A stretch of 64,000 nt of DNA from NCBI RefSeq assembly GCF_000417875.1, contig NW_006920870.1, positions 94,711 to 158,710 of the forward strand, in the 5' to 3' direction. This document shows positions 46,396-58,498 of the stretch, piece by piece (position 1 is the first letter of the stretch; every line of letters starts with the position of its first letter). Position numbers and translations under genes: made by a program. This DNA is from Pseudozyma flocculosa PF-1 (Eukaryota; Basidiomycota; Ustilaginomycetes; Ustilaginales; Ustilaginaceae). A model generated the notes under the pieces. It did not search any database. It was given only the letters and a program-made list of their open reading frames with translations, and had not been told where the DNA came from.

Positions 46396-49300
46396 GGTGG
46401 GCGGATGTGGTCGCTGCCGCAGCGGTCGACGGGGCGGTCGCAGATGCTGCGTCGAGAGGAAAAAGGTGGAGTCGACCGCGAGGGTGGCGCTCGAGGACCC
46501 GACCTAGGATTGGAAGGAGATAGATGAAGCAGGCGTCGTCGAAAAGGCGCGCCGCAGGACCAAAGCAGTCGTCAACGGAGGATAGGCAGGAATGGATGGG
46601 TGCTGGGAGGGTGCTTGAGGATAGATCTGGACGTAGGAAGATAGGGACGTATATGTACCACCTCGAGGCACAGGAAGAAGGCGGGCGGGCGGGCGGTCGC
46701 GTCGTCGAGGAGCGTGGCAATTCAGCAGGGGCGATGTGGGTCGATGCAGAAGCGCCAAGGCGTGCTGAGAAGGCGGCCTAGCCAAGGCGGGAAAGGCGGC
46801 GGTGTGAGGGTTTGGGCCGGGTGAACGGCAGGAGCCACGAGGCAGCCAAGAATGGAACTAGCGAGGGCTGGCGAGGGCTGGCGATAGACGATGGCTCAAG
46901 GAGCAAGTGCTGGCGCGGTACGGTACGGTGAGCTGGTGGCGAGGAAGGGGGTGCACGCGGCGGCCAGCAATCGTCGGTCGATGGCGAGGAAAGCAGGCAG
47001 GTGGTGCCTGAATCAATCGCCGAGCTGATGTGCGCTGGTGACCCGGAAACGAGGCGGCTGGGCGGCGAGCAATGGAGACGCCAAGGAGGATGCTGGCTGG
47101 TACGTGCTAGCGGTGTCGTCCTGGGTGCGCAATGGCGGGCGGGGTCGTCGAGGTCAGCGAGGTGAAAGGTGAGAGGAGGTGAGAAGGCAAAGGACGGGCG
47201 CGGCCGTTGATGAAGAGGGCGAGCCATACCGAGGGACGGGTAGGAGGCTACCAAGGAAGCTGGCCATCGTTCCAGGAGACGGTGACAGAGGGGGGGCGGG
47301 CAGGCAAAGGCCGGGAGCGGGGGGGCGGCGATGTCGCCATCGTGGTCTGCACGTCGCCAGGGTGGGCGGGATGGTGTCACCTCGGGGGCTGATGGCGGCA
47401 GGCAGGCCCAAGCAAGCCTCCCCTCCACCGGGGCGGCGCTCTTTGACGCATCCGCGCGCCTTGTCCGGCCAGCCGGCTGAGGGTGCAGCTGGCCTGCTCG
47501 AATTTCTTCCTCTTCCTGGCCGCTCGTTTGGCTCTGGCCAGGCCAGGCCGAATCTCGGTCGTGCCAGCGTTGCGGGGCCAGATCGATGGCGGCAGGCCGG
47601 CAACAAAATTGAGAAGCAGGCCAGGCAAAGCAAGAGCCAACAGGCTAGGCGCACCCACGTTGCTGTGCAGCCAGCCTGACCGTAGGCCTCAGGCCTCTGG
47701 CTAGACAGCGCGGGGTCCAGCCGCGGCGGGGCGGGCAGCTCCTGCTCCGGCCTTAGCCCCGGCCCCACCGACCGGGTGATCCGACCCTTCTGAAAGTTTT
47801 GCTCCCGGTGCAGGTCAGGGCGCAGCGCGCCTGCGTGGTGGCAAAAGTCGACAGTTGGCCAGGCCGCCTGCCGCCTTTGGCGTTCTTCTCGAGCACGCCA
47901 TCTGCCGCAACCCTGGGGCGACTTCGACTTCCAACCTCCACCTTGGCGAAACCGGGCGTCGCCTCGGCCCCACTCCGCCGTCCCCGTCCACCAGGTTGAG
48001 CCGATTGGCTGACCAGTAGTCACGGCCACGCTCGATCGGATCCGTCGTTGATGACTATAGGTCATAGACACGCTCACGTTGCAGGCTTCGCTTCGAGGCA
48101 AGGTCGACGACGATGTCGATCAGAAGCAGGGTCGGCCACCACTTCACGCTGCGAGAGACCCTAAGCTGGCGGGCCTGCCTACAGCTAGTACTGTTTCCCC
48201 CCCGATCTGACAGCGCGGAGTTTCTGGAGCACGCCATCGACTTCGCCCAGAGAAAACGTGAAGCGGCTGCAGGCCAAGCCAGGCCGGGTGCTCAAGGTCG
48301 GTTCCGCCGAGGTCGGCCAGATGGGGGGCTGAAGCACGGGCCATCAGGAAAGCTTGAACGGCTTTAAGCGCTCGCGGATCGAAATTGGACTGGGTGCCAA
48401 GCGGGTGTTGAATTTCGCGCACCGAGCGGCTTGATCTGGAGCTGCCTCCCCGATTATAAGATCGGGCGCCGCAGATCGGAGCGTACCCGCACCAGCGAGG
48501 ATCGGGCGAGAGGCCCGTGTCGCCATCCCGCCGGCTGGTGGCACCATGGCGTGCCATCCATCCTGCCTGCTTCCTCGTCCACCTTCCGCATCTGACGCAT
48601 CGACCCATCTCGACCTGGATATCACCCAGAGAGCCGTCGTGCGCACGGTCGAGACCATGCGCTCTATCGTGCATTCAATTCGGCAAGATGCGACCCCCGC
48701 AACGTGGCAAGCCAGGCCTAAGGCCGCCACTCGACGCTCCAGGACAAAGACAGGCAAGCAAGCAAGCAAGCTGAGGTGGTCGGCGTGCGGAAGGCGACTC
48801 GAGGTCCTTCCCGAGGTCGATGAGGTGATGGAGCGGTCCGCAGGCTAGGTATGAGCTGCTCGCCGCAGGTACGGCACCGGTAGCCGCTCCGACCGCAATC
48901 GCGCGCTCGCAGGCAAGAGCTCCACGCCCGCCGGCCATCCCGAACGGCCCATCGGTTCTGCCTTCCCGTCCGTACAGAGCTTGCTCCTGCATCGCATCGT
49001 TCGCCGTCGGCATGAATGAATGGAGGCGGGGTATCCAAAGGCGGAGTCCACATGCTCAGCATCTCCTTGCTTTGCCTCCGACAGCGATAACGAACTGGGT
49101 TGAACCGTGAAAGACCATCCTCGCGGGTCACCATCCGGTTGCCCCCTCGTTTTCCGATTGCGAATGGCATCGCGGCATCGCACCGCTCCGCATCGCATCG
49201 CACCATCCGGCCGCGGGTTCGGTTTGTCGGTCGATTCCAGCCATGCGGGGAAGCGGGCCTGGACCGAAATAGCAAAGACGCGATCGCACGCCGTCAGAGG

Positions 49301-49647
49301 CAAGCGTGGGCACCGTCGTTCCGGACCCTCGTCCGGACGATGGTGCAAGCAAGGCAATGCTCGGAGCAGGAATAGGGCATCGGCTTGCTGTGTAGGCTGA
49401 ATCAGGTATAGGTAGGCGGAAGGTGTTCGGTGAAAAGTACACATTTTACAGCGGGGTCGCGGCAGGGCAAGGGTCGAAAGCAGAGCTAGGTCCGCGTGGT
49501 AGACGGTCCAGAAGGTTCCGATGGGCGGCATCGCCATTCGACGATAGCGGCTAGGGTGGCGAGCGGCCGAGCAGGCGAGCAGGCGAGCAGGCGATGGCAC
49601 AGGGATGGGACAGCGCGCATGGAGCGCGAGCCGAGGCAGGGCGAGGC
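46396..49647. other. Long intergenic region, no supported gene
   Basis: About 3.25 kb between the sulfate permease start and the Sds3-like stop. Open frames exist on both strands but none has a recognisable domain. It contains CAGGCCAGG-type and AAGC repeats (47530-47640, 48755-48772) and an A/T-richer patch at 48040-48270. A diverged or lineage-specific gene cannot be excluded. Confidence 0.4.
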
Positions 49648-51833
49648 CTACTTGCGCCGCGCGCGCTTGCCGCCCGTCTTGCGGATGTTGATCAGATCCG
49701 ACTCGATCTCGTAGTCCTTGGCAGGCGTCAGCTGGTTGAGGCTCTTGCCGATGTCCCACCTCAGTCGGCCTCCGGTGCTGGCGAGGGCCGCCGCCGCAGC
49801 AGCAGCCGCAGCCGCCGCAGCCGCCATCCGTCCGCCGGCATCGTCGTCGTCGCCNNNNNNNNNNNNNNNNNNNNNNNNNNNNNNNNNNNNNNNNNNNNNN
49901 NNNNNNNNNNNNNNNNNNNNNNNNNNNNNNNNNNNNNNNNNNNNNNNNNNNNNNNNNNNNNNNNNNNNNNNNNNNNNNNNNNNNNNNNNNNNNNNNNNNN
50001 NNNNNNNNNNNNNNNNNNNNNNNNNNNNNNNNNNNNNNNNNNNNNNNNNNNNNNNNNNNNNNNNNNNNNNNNNNNNNNNNNNNNNNNNNNNNNNNNNNNN
50101 NNNNNNNNNNNNNNNNNNNNNNNNNNNNNNNNNNNNNNNNNNNNNNNNNNNNNNNNNNNNNNNNNNNNNNNNNNNNNNNNNNNNNNNNNNNNNNNNNNNN
50201 NNNNNNNNNNNNNNNNNNNNNNNNNNNNNNNNNNNNNNNNNNNNNNNNNNNNNNNNNNNNNNNNNNNNNNNNNNNNNNNNNNNNNNNNNNNNNNNNNNNN
50301 NNNNNNNNNNNNNNNNNNNNNNNNNNNNNNNNNNNNNNNNNNNNNNNNNNNNNNNNNNNNNNNNNNNNNNNNNNNNNNNNNNNNNNNNNNNNNNNNNNNN
50401 NNNNNNNNNNNNNNNNNNNNNNNNNNNNNNNNNNNNNNNNNNNNNNNNNNNNNNNNNNNNNNNNNNNNNNNNNNNNNNNNNNNNNNNNNNNNNNNNNNNN
50501 NNNNNNNNNNNNNNNNNNNNNNNNNNNNNNNNNNNNNNNNNNNNNNNNNNNNNNNNNNNNNNNNNNNNNNNNNAGCCCCGGACGCGTTGCGAGGCTCGTC
50601 GTCGACGGCCGCGCCGCCTCGCCGCGACGACGTGGCCTTGTTGCGCAGCTTGCGCGTCGTGTGCGGGCGCTGCGTGCTGTCAAAGAAGGCGTCGACGGCG
50701 ACGTCGCCGCTCTCTTTTTCTTCCTGGAGGCGTTTCTTGGTCTGCTCGACGACGGCCAGCAGCTTCTCGCGTGCGCCCTTCTTGGCCAGCCGCGCCTCTT
50801 CGTCGACCTTGTGCTTCTCGTTCTCGTAGGCGAGGCGAGCGGATTCGAGCTGGTGCGCGTGGAGCAGCGCCGACTCGCGCAGTGCCGCGTCGCGCTGCAG
50901 CGTGAGGCGGGTCAGCTCGAGCGTGTACTGGCGGAGGCGCGAGGGCGACGAGAGCAGCGTGTTGTACGACGATGTAAGCGCCTGGTAGACGTCCTGGTAC
51001 AGTCTGCGAGGTGCGGGGTAGGGTCGCGGGGCGGGGCGAGTGAAGATAGATCGTAATCAGCGCGGACTCATGATGGCAGACACGCCGGAAGCGGCCCTCG
51101 CCGCTTGCATCGACTCACAGCTCGCGGTTCTCGATGTTGTCAAAGTGGATGCGATGAATCCGCTCGATGACCTCCTTGCGCTTCTTGTCCTTCTTGCTCT
51201 CCGGAGGAGCGCCGGTGGCCGCGGGTGCAGCAGCTGCGCCGTCTGCTTGCGGTGGCTGGGCAGGGTTTACAGCAGTGGCAGCAGCAGCGGCGGCGGCGGT
51301 AGCAGCAGCCGCAGCGTTCTTCTCGGCCTTGGTCGCTGCCCTCTTGCTCGCAGGCGTCGAGGCGGCAGACCCAGCTGTGCCCGCTGCAGAAGCGCCAGCG
51401 GTCTTGGAAGACGACGCCGCACCACCTGCGGCGGCGGCGGCAGCAGCTGCAGCCTCCTTCTTCTCCTTGGTCGCCCGGGAGCCCTTGCCAGACCCGGTGC
51501 CAGTGGCGCCGCTCAGCTTAGGCGACTTGCGGCTGGCTGCGGCCGGCGAGGCGAGCGATCGAGCGTGTGCCTCGGAAATGGCCGGTCCGCCCGTCGGAGG
51601 TGCTGCCGAAGGTGCGGCCGACGACGAGGGACCGCCGGCCAGCGGCATCGAGGGAGACGACGAGTGCGGCGGCGGAGGCGGCGGTAGCGACATCGAGCTG
51701 CCCATCTGACCGGGCGAACGACGGTGCTGTTGCTGGTGAGACGACGAAGGAGGTGGGCCAGGAGGAGGGTAGGGACCTTGCTGAAGATGGGGAGGCAGCG
51801 GCTGCTGGTGCTGTGCGGGGCCCGCGTAGAGAG

Positions 51834-51864
<31 letters not shown>

Positions 51865-52368
51865 GGGCGAGCGCTGGCCGGACGCCGGCCCCGGACCATG
51901 CTGGGCATAGTTGGGCAGGGGCTGGCGGGAAGAATGGGGCGGCGGCGCCTGCATGGCCATCATGCCGCCGTTGGCGGATGCGCTGTTGACGCTGTGGATG
52001 GCTGACCGCTCTGCTCGGTGCTGCGCGGCAGACGGATGCTGCTGCTGAGGCGGGGGCGGAGAGGGCGCCCGGTGGTGCAGGGGGATGTGGACGGGGCGTC
52101 CATGCTCCCTGGGGCCGTACATGGGCTGCGGGGGGTAGCCTGTCGATGCGATCAGAGCGGGACGAGGAGAAAAGATCAGCGTGTTTCCTGGCAGGTGGTC
52201 AGCCAGCCCATCGAAATCGCACTCACCTGGAGGGGCGTTGTGGTAAGGGTCGTGGGCCATGTGGTGGGGCATGGGCGGGTAGTCGTAGCGATCGGGATGG
52301 CTGGGAGGCGGGCGCTTTGTGCCTGCCAGCTGCTGCGGAGGCTGCTGGCGATCGAGTGACGAGGCCAT
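49648..52368 (-). CDS. SDS3: Sds3-like subunit of the Sin3/Rpd3L deacetylase complex (interrupted by gap)
   Basis: Exons 52368-52227, 52139-51119 and 51003 to at least 50574; the 3' part resumes at 49854 and ends at 49648. The first 387 residues are disordered: Pro/Gln/His-rich, Gln and Ala runs, and a Lys-rich end (KKDKKRKEVIERIHRIHFDN). Exon 3 gives the Sds3-type coiled coil (YQDVYQALTSSYNTLLSSPS, LELTRLTLQRDAALRES, YENEKHKVDEEARLAKKGAR). The C-terminus LRWDIGKSLNQL, then DYEIESDLINIRKTGG, fits the short motif near the end of Sds3 proteins. 719 N separate the two halves, so length and frame across the gap are unknown. Sds3 stabilises the Sin3-Rpd3 core in yeast; that role is inferred. Confidence 0.75.
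49855..50573. other. Assembly gap (719 N) inside the Sds3-like gene
   Basis: 719 undetermined bases, flanked on the left by GCC/GCA repeats (poly-Ala) and GTCGTC, and on the right by GTCGTC-containing coding sequence. Low-complexity coding repeats are the probable cause. Confidence 1.
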
Positions 52369-53408
52369 GGCGGGGATGTGCGTGGGGCGGGGCAGACCCA
52401 GCGGCCGAGGCAAGGGGTGGTGGTGGTGGTGGTGGTGGTGGTGTTGGTGTTGACGATGTGGCTGCGGCAACGGGAGGCGCCTCGCCGAGTCCTGGCCTTC
52501 AAGAGAGCTGCTGCGAAGCCGATGTAGCGGTCTGATAAGGGTAGACGACGTGGATGTAGGAGGGAATGGAAGCGACAGGCTAGAGTAGGCAGGGTGTGGT
52601 GGAGCAGGGGCGAGCACGAAGCGGCCTAGCCAGCAGGCCAACGAGGGGCGAGGGCCAGGGTGGACGGGTGGACGGGTGGGGCCGCCCTGCCTGGCCTCGA
52701 ATCACTCAAGACTGCCGCCTCTCTCTCGCTCCCTCTCTCGCGCCTCTGCCCGCCGCCGCCGCCGCTGCCGCTGCCAGCCCGGAGCTGCCTAGCCTGGCAG
52801 GCACGTCTGCAGCCTGCTCGCCCGGGATCCGGGAGTCGGGATTGCAGATCTTTTCCGATTGAGCCTGTCCATCGGGCGCTATGGGGAAAGCTGAATCGGG
52901 CCTTTCTGGAGTCCGCCTCAAATTGAAACGCCTGCTTTAAAATGAGCGACGGGGCTTTTGTAATCGACTCACCAGTCGACCTAGAGCGCCCCAGTCGCCG
53001 CTTCTTAACCCTCCACCTCTTGAGCGCCAGGCAGAGGGTAAGCGGGCCCTCGGGCTGTGCTGGGCAGCCAGGCCCCGGCCATATGCATGGCCACGGCCGT
53101 CGGCCGTCGGGGGTGGGACAGTAGTTCCACGCAATCTTGCCTGAGTCCGCGTGGGGACAACGAGTCTTGGCACGCAGCTGCCGCGGCGCACGGCCTGAGG
53201 TTGCCCCGCCCCATCGTGTCCCCTCTCGTCGCCATCGCTTTGCCCCTCGTCTCGATCCCGCCACCTTCCTCTCACCCCCTATCGCCCTCATCCCAACCTC
53301 ACAACCCCTCGTCCGCCAGACAGCAGCGGTCGCAAAACGATTCTACACGCGCAAGCACGCACTCCTACAACCTTTAACCCAACACCAACACCACCTCGCC
53401 CTCCGAGC
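52369..53408. promoter_or_regulatory. Divergent promoter SDS3/WW gene
   Basis: About 1 kb. The SDS3 leader side carries a long GTG/TGG run (52418-52443), which is CCA-rich in the sense direction. TTTTCCGATT occurs at 52851-52860. A CGCC/GCC tract lies near 52745-52775. No gene is supported. Confidence 0.5.
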
Positions 53409-54263
53409 ATGGGCTTCCTCGATAAGCTGGCCGCCAAGGCCGGTGGCGGCAATCGGCCCACCTCGCAGCAGTACGGCGGCCAACAGGGCTACGGCCAGCA
53501 GCCTGGAGGATACGGCGGCGGCGGCGGCGGAGGATATCCCTCCAGCCCGTACCAGCAGCAGCCGCAACATCACCAGTCGTTCGGCGGGGGCACCCCCGGT
53601 GGCGGCGCCAGCGAAAAGGGTGGCGACGACAATCGCCCGCTCCCCGAAGGCTGGATCAAGCAGTGGGACAGCAAGTGAGTGGCGGGCTTCCCAAGAGGTG
53701 CTATTTGAAGACGCCGCTCGATAGCTGACCTTGTTTGTCGATCCGCCCCGCCGCCCCCGCATCCGCGCAGCTACAACCGCCACTTCTACGTCGATACCAA
53801 GGCCACGCCCCCTCGCTCGATCTGGGTGCATCCGGACGACGAAAAGAGCGGTGGTGCGCCGCCGCAACAGCAGAGCTACGCTCCCCCGCCCGGCGGGCCA
53901 CCCCCCAGCAACGACCAGCGCGGATGGGGCGGACCGCCGCAGCAGCACCAGCAGATGCCCTATGGCGGCGGGCCTGGCGGCTACGGCCAGCCTGCTTACG
54001 GTGGGCCCATGTACGGCGGCGGCCAGCCCTACGGCCAGCCCATGTACGGCCAGCCGCCGATGATGGCCCAGCAGCGCCGCTTCGGCGGCGGAGGCGGCGG
54101 CGGCGGCATGGGCATGGCCGGCGGTGCGGCGCTCGGTCTCGGCGCCGGCATGCTCGGTGGCGCGATGCTGGCCAACAGCATGGACAACGCCTACGACGAG
54201 GGCTACGAGGACGGCGGAGGAGGCGACATGGGCGGCGGCGACGACATGGGAGGCGACTTCTGA
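53409..54263 (+). CDS. WW-domain protein with Gly/Pro/Tyr-rich tail
   Basis: Exons 53409-53674 and 53771-54263 join across a 96-nt intron to give 252 aa. The WW domain spans the intron: LPEGWIKQWDSKYNRHFYVD, then TKATPPRSIWVHP, with the first Trp, the aromatic Tyr/Phe pair and the second Trp all present. The N-terminal flank and the C-terminal 140 residues are low complexity (GGYGQPAYGGPMYGG, poly-Gly), with a Gly/Ala hydrophobic stretch (AGGAALGLGAGMLGGAM) and an acidic Gly-rich end (GGGDMGGGDDMGGDF). Similar WW proteins with GYGQ tails are common in fungi; their partners are unknown. The tail may phase-separate or bind membranes (speculative). Confidence 0.88.
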
Positions 54264-54859
54264 GCCGCGCCATGCCATGGTCAGCCCTCCGACCGCACCC
54301 ATCTCGACCCTCTGCGCCCTGTCCTGGCCTTTTCCTTTCCATCCGCTTCCCTGTCGATACGTGCCATGCCATGCCCCTTTGCCGTCTGCCTGTACATACC
54401 AAATTTTGAGCTTCTCGTCCCGTCTCGTGTCAGGGAATCGCAACTCTCCGTCCGAGGCCGAGCGTGTGTGGCATCGCGCCGCCACCGCCAACCAGCTGTC
54501 GGACGACGGCCCTGGAAGCCGCCATAGCCTGTCAAGGCATCGCGCGGAAGAGCATCGACGGAGCAGCGTCGGCCACTGTCGTGCCCGCACATGCCGCTTG
54601 ATGGCGGCGCGGATCAAAGCCGGCTGATGGCGAGAAGGTGTGAGTGGACTCCGACCAAAGCTGGCCGGTCCGTCTTTTCTGGCTGTGAGAGAGCAGATCG
54701 CGCGTAAGAGTACAGGAGAACGGGAAGCCGGAGCGAGATGACGAGACGGTGCCGTCTGGCGGTGGTTGGAATACGGTCGAGGCTGGTCAAAGGAGCGCCT
54801 TTTTCTCGTGGCCGGCCTGGCTGTAGGCTGACTGAGTCCAGCGGGGCGACGAGCACACC
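54264..54859. other. Convergent spacer WW gene/SmB
   Basis: About 600 nt between stops; no gene recognised. Confidence 0.45.
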
Positions 54860-55814
54860 TCATTGCGGAGGACGGGGAGGCATTCCGTAGCTGTGCAGTG
54901 GCAAAGACGCGTCGGACAGGCAACAGATGGGGGAAGAAGGGCCGGGTAAGTCGCAATGTGCGTAGAAGCGCGGGAGCCAAGTGAGCGGGCATCGAGGCGC
55001 CGACACTCACCCAGGAGGAGGCACACCTCGGTACCCGCCAGGAGGGAAGCCGGGCGGCGGGCCGCCAGGGGGCATGCCGCCCGGCGGACCCACCGGGAAG
55101 CCTGGCGGGGTCGTGCGGCGAAGCCGGGCGGAGGGCCGGACGGCATACCAGGCGGCGGGGGCATGCCGGGCATTCCGGGAGGGGGAGGAGGACGGGCGTA
55201 TGCCATCGGCCGCGCCATCATCGGAGGAGCGCCGGCACCGCCCATGCCGGGAGGGGGCGGCCCTGCGAGGCCGATACCACGTCCCATTGCCATCGGTCGT
55301 CCGGGGCCGGGTGGAAGCTGAGCGGGCTCGAGCATAGACAAGAAGAGGAGCAGATATGCTGATCAGCGCGCAATCCACAAAAGGCCTCGTGAAGATGACA
55401 CCCGAAAGGCAGCGCCCTACTCACCGTGGTGTCCTTTTGCGTATCCGCCGGCGGGGGGCTCTCGATGCTCATCGAGACGATGTTCTCTCCTCTGAGGATG
55501 AGCATGCCGAGCGTCCTCTTCTGCTCGGGCACCGCCAGGCCGCCCTGGGTCGCGCCCTCGTTCTCTTCCTCGTCATCGTCGTCCTCTGCACCGGCGGCCT
55601 TGGACGATGCGGCGGCGGCAGCGGCGGCGGCCTTGGCCTTGGCCTTTTTCGACTTGACCTTGCGATACTCTTGCGAGTCGGCCAGGACGAGGTTCATGTG
55701 ATTGTCAAACGCGAGCAGCTGCCCGACAATCTGGCGCGAGTCGTTGAGCGTGATGCGCAGGCGGTAGTTGATGAGCGTCATCATCTTACCGCCCTTGGGC
55801 TTGGTCGGAGGCAT
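54860..55814 (-). CDS. SMB1: Small nuclear ribonucleoprotein Sm B/B', with frame conflict in exon 2
   Basis: Exon 55814-55425 encodes the Sm fold: GGKMMTLINYRLRITLNDSR, FDNHMNLVLADSQEY (Sm1), an Ala/Lys and acidic insert, then GMLILRGENIVSMSIE (Sm2). Exon 55317-55011 is the Pro/Gly/Met-rich tail, and exon 54890-54860 encodes YGMPPRPPQ and the stop. The tail changes frame between about 55102 and 55148: upstream reads GMPSGPPPGFAARP, downstream only the next frame gives PPGFPVGPPGGMPPGG and joins correctly to exon 3. A 47-nt GT..AG stretch (55148-55102) would repair it if it is an intron (226 aa); otherwise a single-base error or real frameshift is present. SmB is part of the heptameric Sm ring on U1, U2, U4 and U5 snRNAs. 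Confidence 0.9.
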
Positions 55815-56414
55815 GGTGGGCGAGGGAGGCCGCGGGCTCCGGGACGGTTCGCGGAGTCACGAGAACGTCGGCCGGTCGGTCGAGGTGGCGGCTCAAGGGG
55901 CGTGGGATGCAGTCGCAGACGATGCGTGAGAGAATAGTCCGGAAAGGGCGGACGGATGGACGGATGAGGAAGACAAGCGCGCGAGCGAGGTGGATATGGT
56001 GGAGGGGTGGTGGGCAAACGGCAGCGCCAGGAGCGCGTCTGGAAGTGCAGCAGAACCAGGGCGCGGGGTCCGATCACGGCCCAGCGCAGCTCTGGAATTT
56101 CGGAAAAGCTCGGATCCGCGCTGTGGGCACGGCCGCCCTCTCTACCCTGCCACTTCGACCTCGTCCCCGCCAGCACCACCACCCTCTCGTCGATGTCTCA
56201 TCACGCTAGCGTCGGATCCATCGCCCAAGGCGACTGTCTCGTCGCACATTTTGGTCGATCCAGCATGCCTCTCCGCAGGATGCAGCGGCAGGGTCGGTCA
56301 CCGACCGTGACAACGATTGCATTGGTATATACACAGCGAAGAGCCCCGAGGGCAGACTGGCACGGCAGAGCAGCCGCGACGGCGTGCTGCCGAGCCCAGC
56401 AGCCTTCTTCCACT

Positions 56415-56987
56415 CTACTTGGGCGTCCTCAGTCCGCGCAGCTTGTTGGCGCCGGGCCCCGAAGACGCCGCCGACAGAGTCATTTGCCCCTGCATCTGCT
56501 TGAGGAAGATGGTGCCCTGGGTCAGGAGGTCGCGGATCCGGTCCTGCAGCGGCGGCGGCGAGATCAGGACGGGGCGATGCAGGCGCAGCTCAGGAACATA
56601 GGTCAGAAAGGACGCCCAGTCGTCGATCTGACGCGCGACAAGGACCGCTGCAGCGCCGCGACGTACCAGGTTGTCCTCGTGCTTGTACCGGTCAAAGTCG
56701 GAGCGGAAGAACTGGATCGTCTCCCAGCGCGCTTCTGGATTCGGGATGTCTGCGGGCGGTACGAAGAGAGAGGCGGGTCACGAGGCAAGACACGGCACGA
56801 CCCGTCAGCCACGAATCGCTTGCCGTATCGTCTAGCAGCGGAAAGGGCCGGTAGCCTCACCTCGAGTGGCACGGAGAAAGTCTCGGTAGAGGCCGAGCGC
56901 CTTGCTGCGCAGCACAAAGTGCTCGAGCGTGAGCTTGGCGCCGGCAAAGTGTGCGCGGGCTCGCAAGGGTAGCGTTGGTATTGTCAT
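56415..56987 (-). CDS. LYR-motif protein, LYRM2-like
   Basis: Exons 56987-56861, 56749-56667 and 56543-56415 give 112 aa. The core is KLTLEHFVLRSKALGLYRDF with the LYR tripeptide, then ATRDIPNPEARWETIQFFRS, DFDRYKHEDNLDRIRDLLTQ and GTIFLKQMQGQMTL, which fits LYRM2. LYR proteins bind acyl carrier protein in mitochondria and act as subunits or assembly factors for respiratory complexes and Fe-S cluster delivery; LYRM2 has been linked to complex I. The N-terminus PLRARAHFAGA could be part of a presequence. An in-frame ATG at 57200 would add 71 residues of Arg-rich but non-conserved-looking sequence, so I prefer 56987. Confidence 0.85.
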
Positions 56988-58498
56988 TGGTGGGCGGTGG
57001 GCAGACGCCAGGATACGGTGTCGGTGGTGGCGACGACGAAGAAGGACGGTCTGGCGCAAGCTTGGTTGGGGGTCGAGGTCCACCTTGCTTGCCTCGGCGA
57101 CAGCGGCGAGCGGCGAGCGGCATGGGTAAGCCGCCAGGTGGAGGCGCAGACCGGGCCCGGTTCCGAGGGATGCTTCGGCTAAACCGAGTGCAGCTGCCAT
57201 GATGGCCGGCTAGGGCGGGGTCGGGACCCTTGGCTTGGCTTGACTACTGCGATCCGAGGGTCCGCCCGGCCTCTGACCTCCGCGCGGGCCGTTGCGGGGC
57301 CCAGGCCGCCGTTTCCCTCGCGCAACCAAGCAACGGCCAGGGCAGGCATCGCTCGAATCGCTTGATGGCCCAGAGGGATGCTGCATCGTCGTTGTGGCGG
57401 ATCTGGCAAGATGAGCATCCACGCCTTTGCGCTGCCAAGGAGTGCCTCGAGCAGGCGGAGTGGAGAGGCGCGCTCGACGACGACCTCCTCGATCTTCCTC
57501 ATCCTGGCCCCGCTTGCTTGCTTGCTTGATGCCCACCCGCCTGGCGGCCTGCCTCAAGCGGGGCCGCAGAGCAGGCAGGCAGGGTCGCGCAGTCATGCAC
57601 TCATGCCGGCCATCACACGCGCTCGTCGCCAAGAAGGCGAGCAAGCAAGCAGACGGCCGGACAAGAAGCAGCGAGCAGCAAGCAAGAAGCTAAGGACGCC
57701 GTCTGGACCCTTCGCACCTGCCTGCCTATGTACGAGGTTTGCCGCCTGTACGACGACCTCGGGAGGCATCGCTCAAAGTCAGGCTCGACATCGGAGCGGC
57801 GTCGAGAGGGTGGTGTGAGAAGAAAGGCCGCCCACTGTCCAAAAAGGGAAAGGGCAAGAGAGGGAAGCAGCCAGGTTGGCGGGAAGCCTCTCCGGCCTTT
57901 CGTCCTTTCCTTCTGTCCTCGTAGCCCAGCAGGCAATCTTGGAACAAGCGACTCGAGGGGAGACGCCAGGATCGGTACGATGGCCTTTCCGCCCGACTAC
58001 TCTGCTGCTTCTCTGTCTTGCCCGCGCCTCTTATCCTTCGTGATCAGGGTAGGGACCAGAGCAGCACAACCAGAAGCCGAGATGACCGTGGCGGCTCCTT
58101 CCCACCATCTTGGCACAAAACGCGCGCGATGGGAGAGCCCGCCGGCCCGCCGGCCTGCCAGCGAGACGATGATGATGGCTCCTCGTCTCAGTCATACTCG
58201 CCGGTCTCTTGCCTGCCTCTGTGTATGACGAGCCGTGACCTGCTCTCCACCCTTGCAACGTTCTTCCCTCTTGGGCCTCTCCTTGAAAAAGGTTGCGCTC
58301 CCCCTCATCTTGACGCCATCTCCGACTCCATGTCCTCCTCCCCCGCTCCCTCCCGTCGTGCTTCCCATTCGTGACAGCAGCTCCCTGACCTGAAAGACCG
58401 GGTCGCTAGCCGCCCTCGCCATCCTCGACGCCTGATCGCTTATCGCCTCCTGCCCCCCTCGACCTCGACCTCGCTCTCCCGCACCGGCACCGCCCACG
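56988..58498. other. Intergenic LYRM2/zinc-finger gene
   Basis: About 1.5 kb without a supported gene. CTTG/CAAG tetranucleotide repeats occur at 57512-57530 and 57640-57690. The C/T-rich leader of the next gene occupies the last 250 nt or so. Confidence 0.45.

Noticed and set aside
47154..48101. Minus-strand open frame of 315 codons in the empty spacer
   Set aside because: Pro/Arg/Leu-rich, overlaps spacer-type CAGGCC repeats and has no recognisable domain or intron structure.
56988..57200. Upstream in-frame ATG adding 71 residues to the LYRM2-like protein
   Set aside because: The extra sequence is Arg/His-rich and unlike the short family N-terminus; the nearer ATG gives a normal length.
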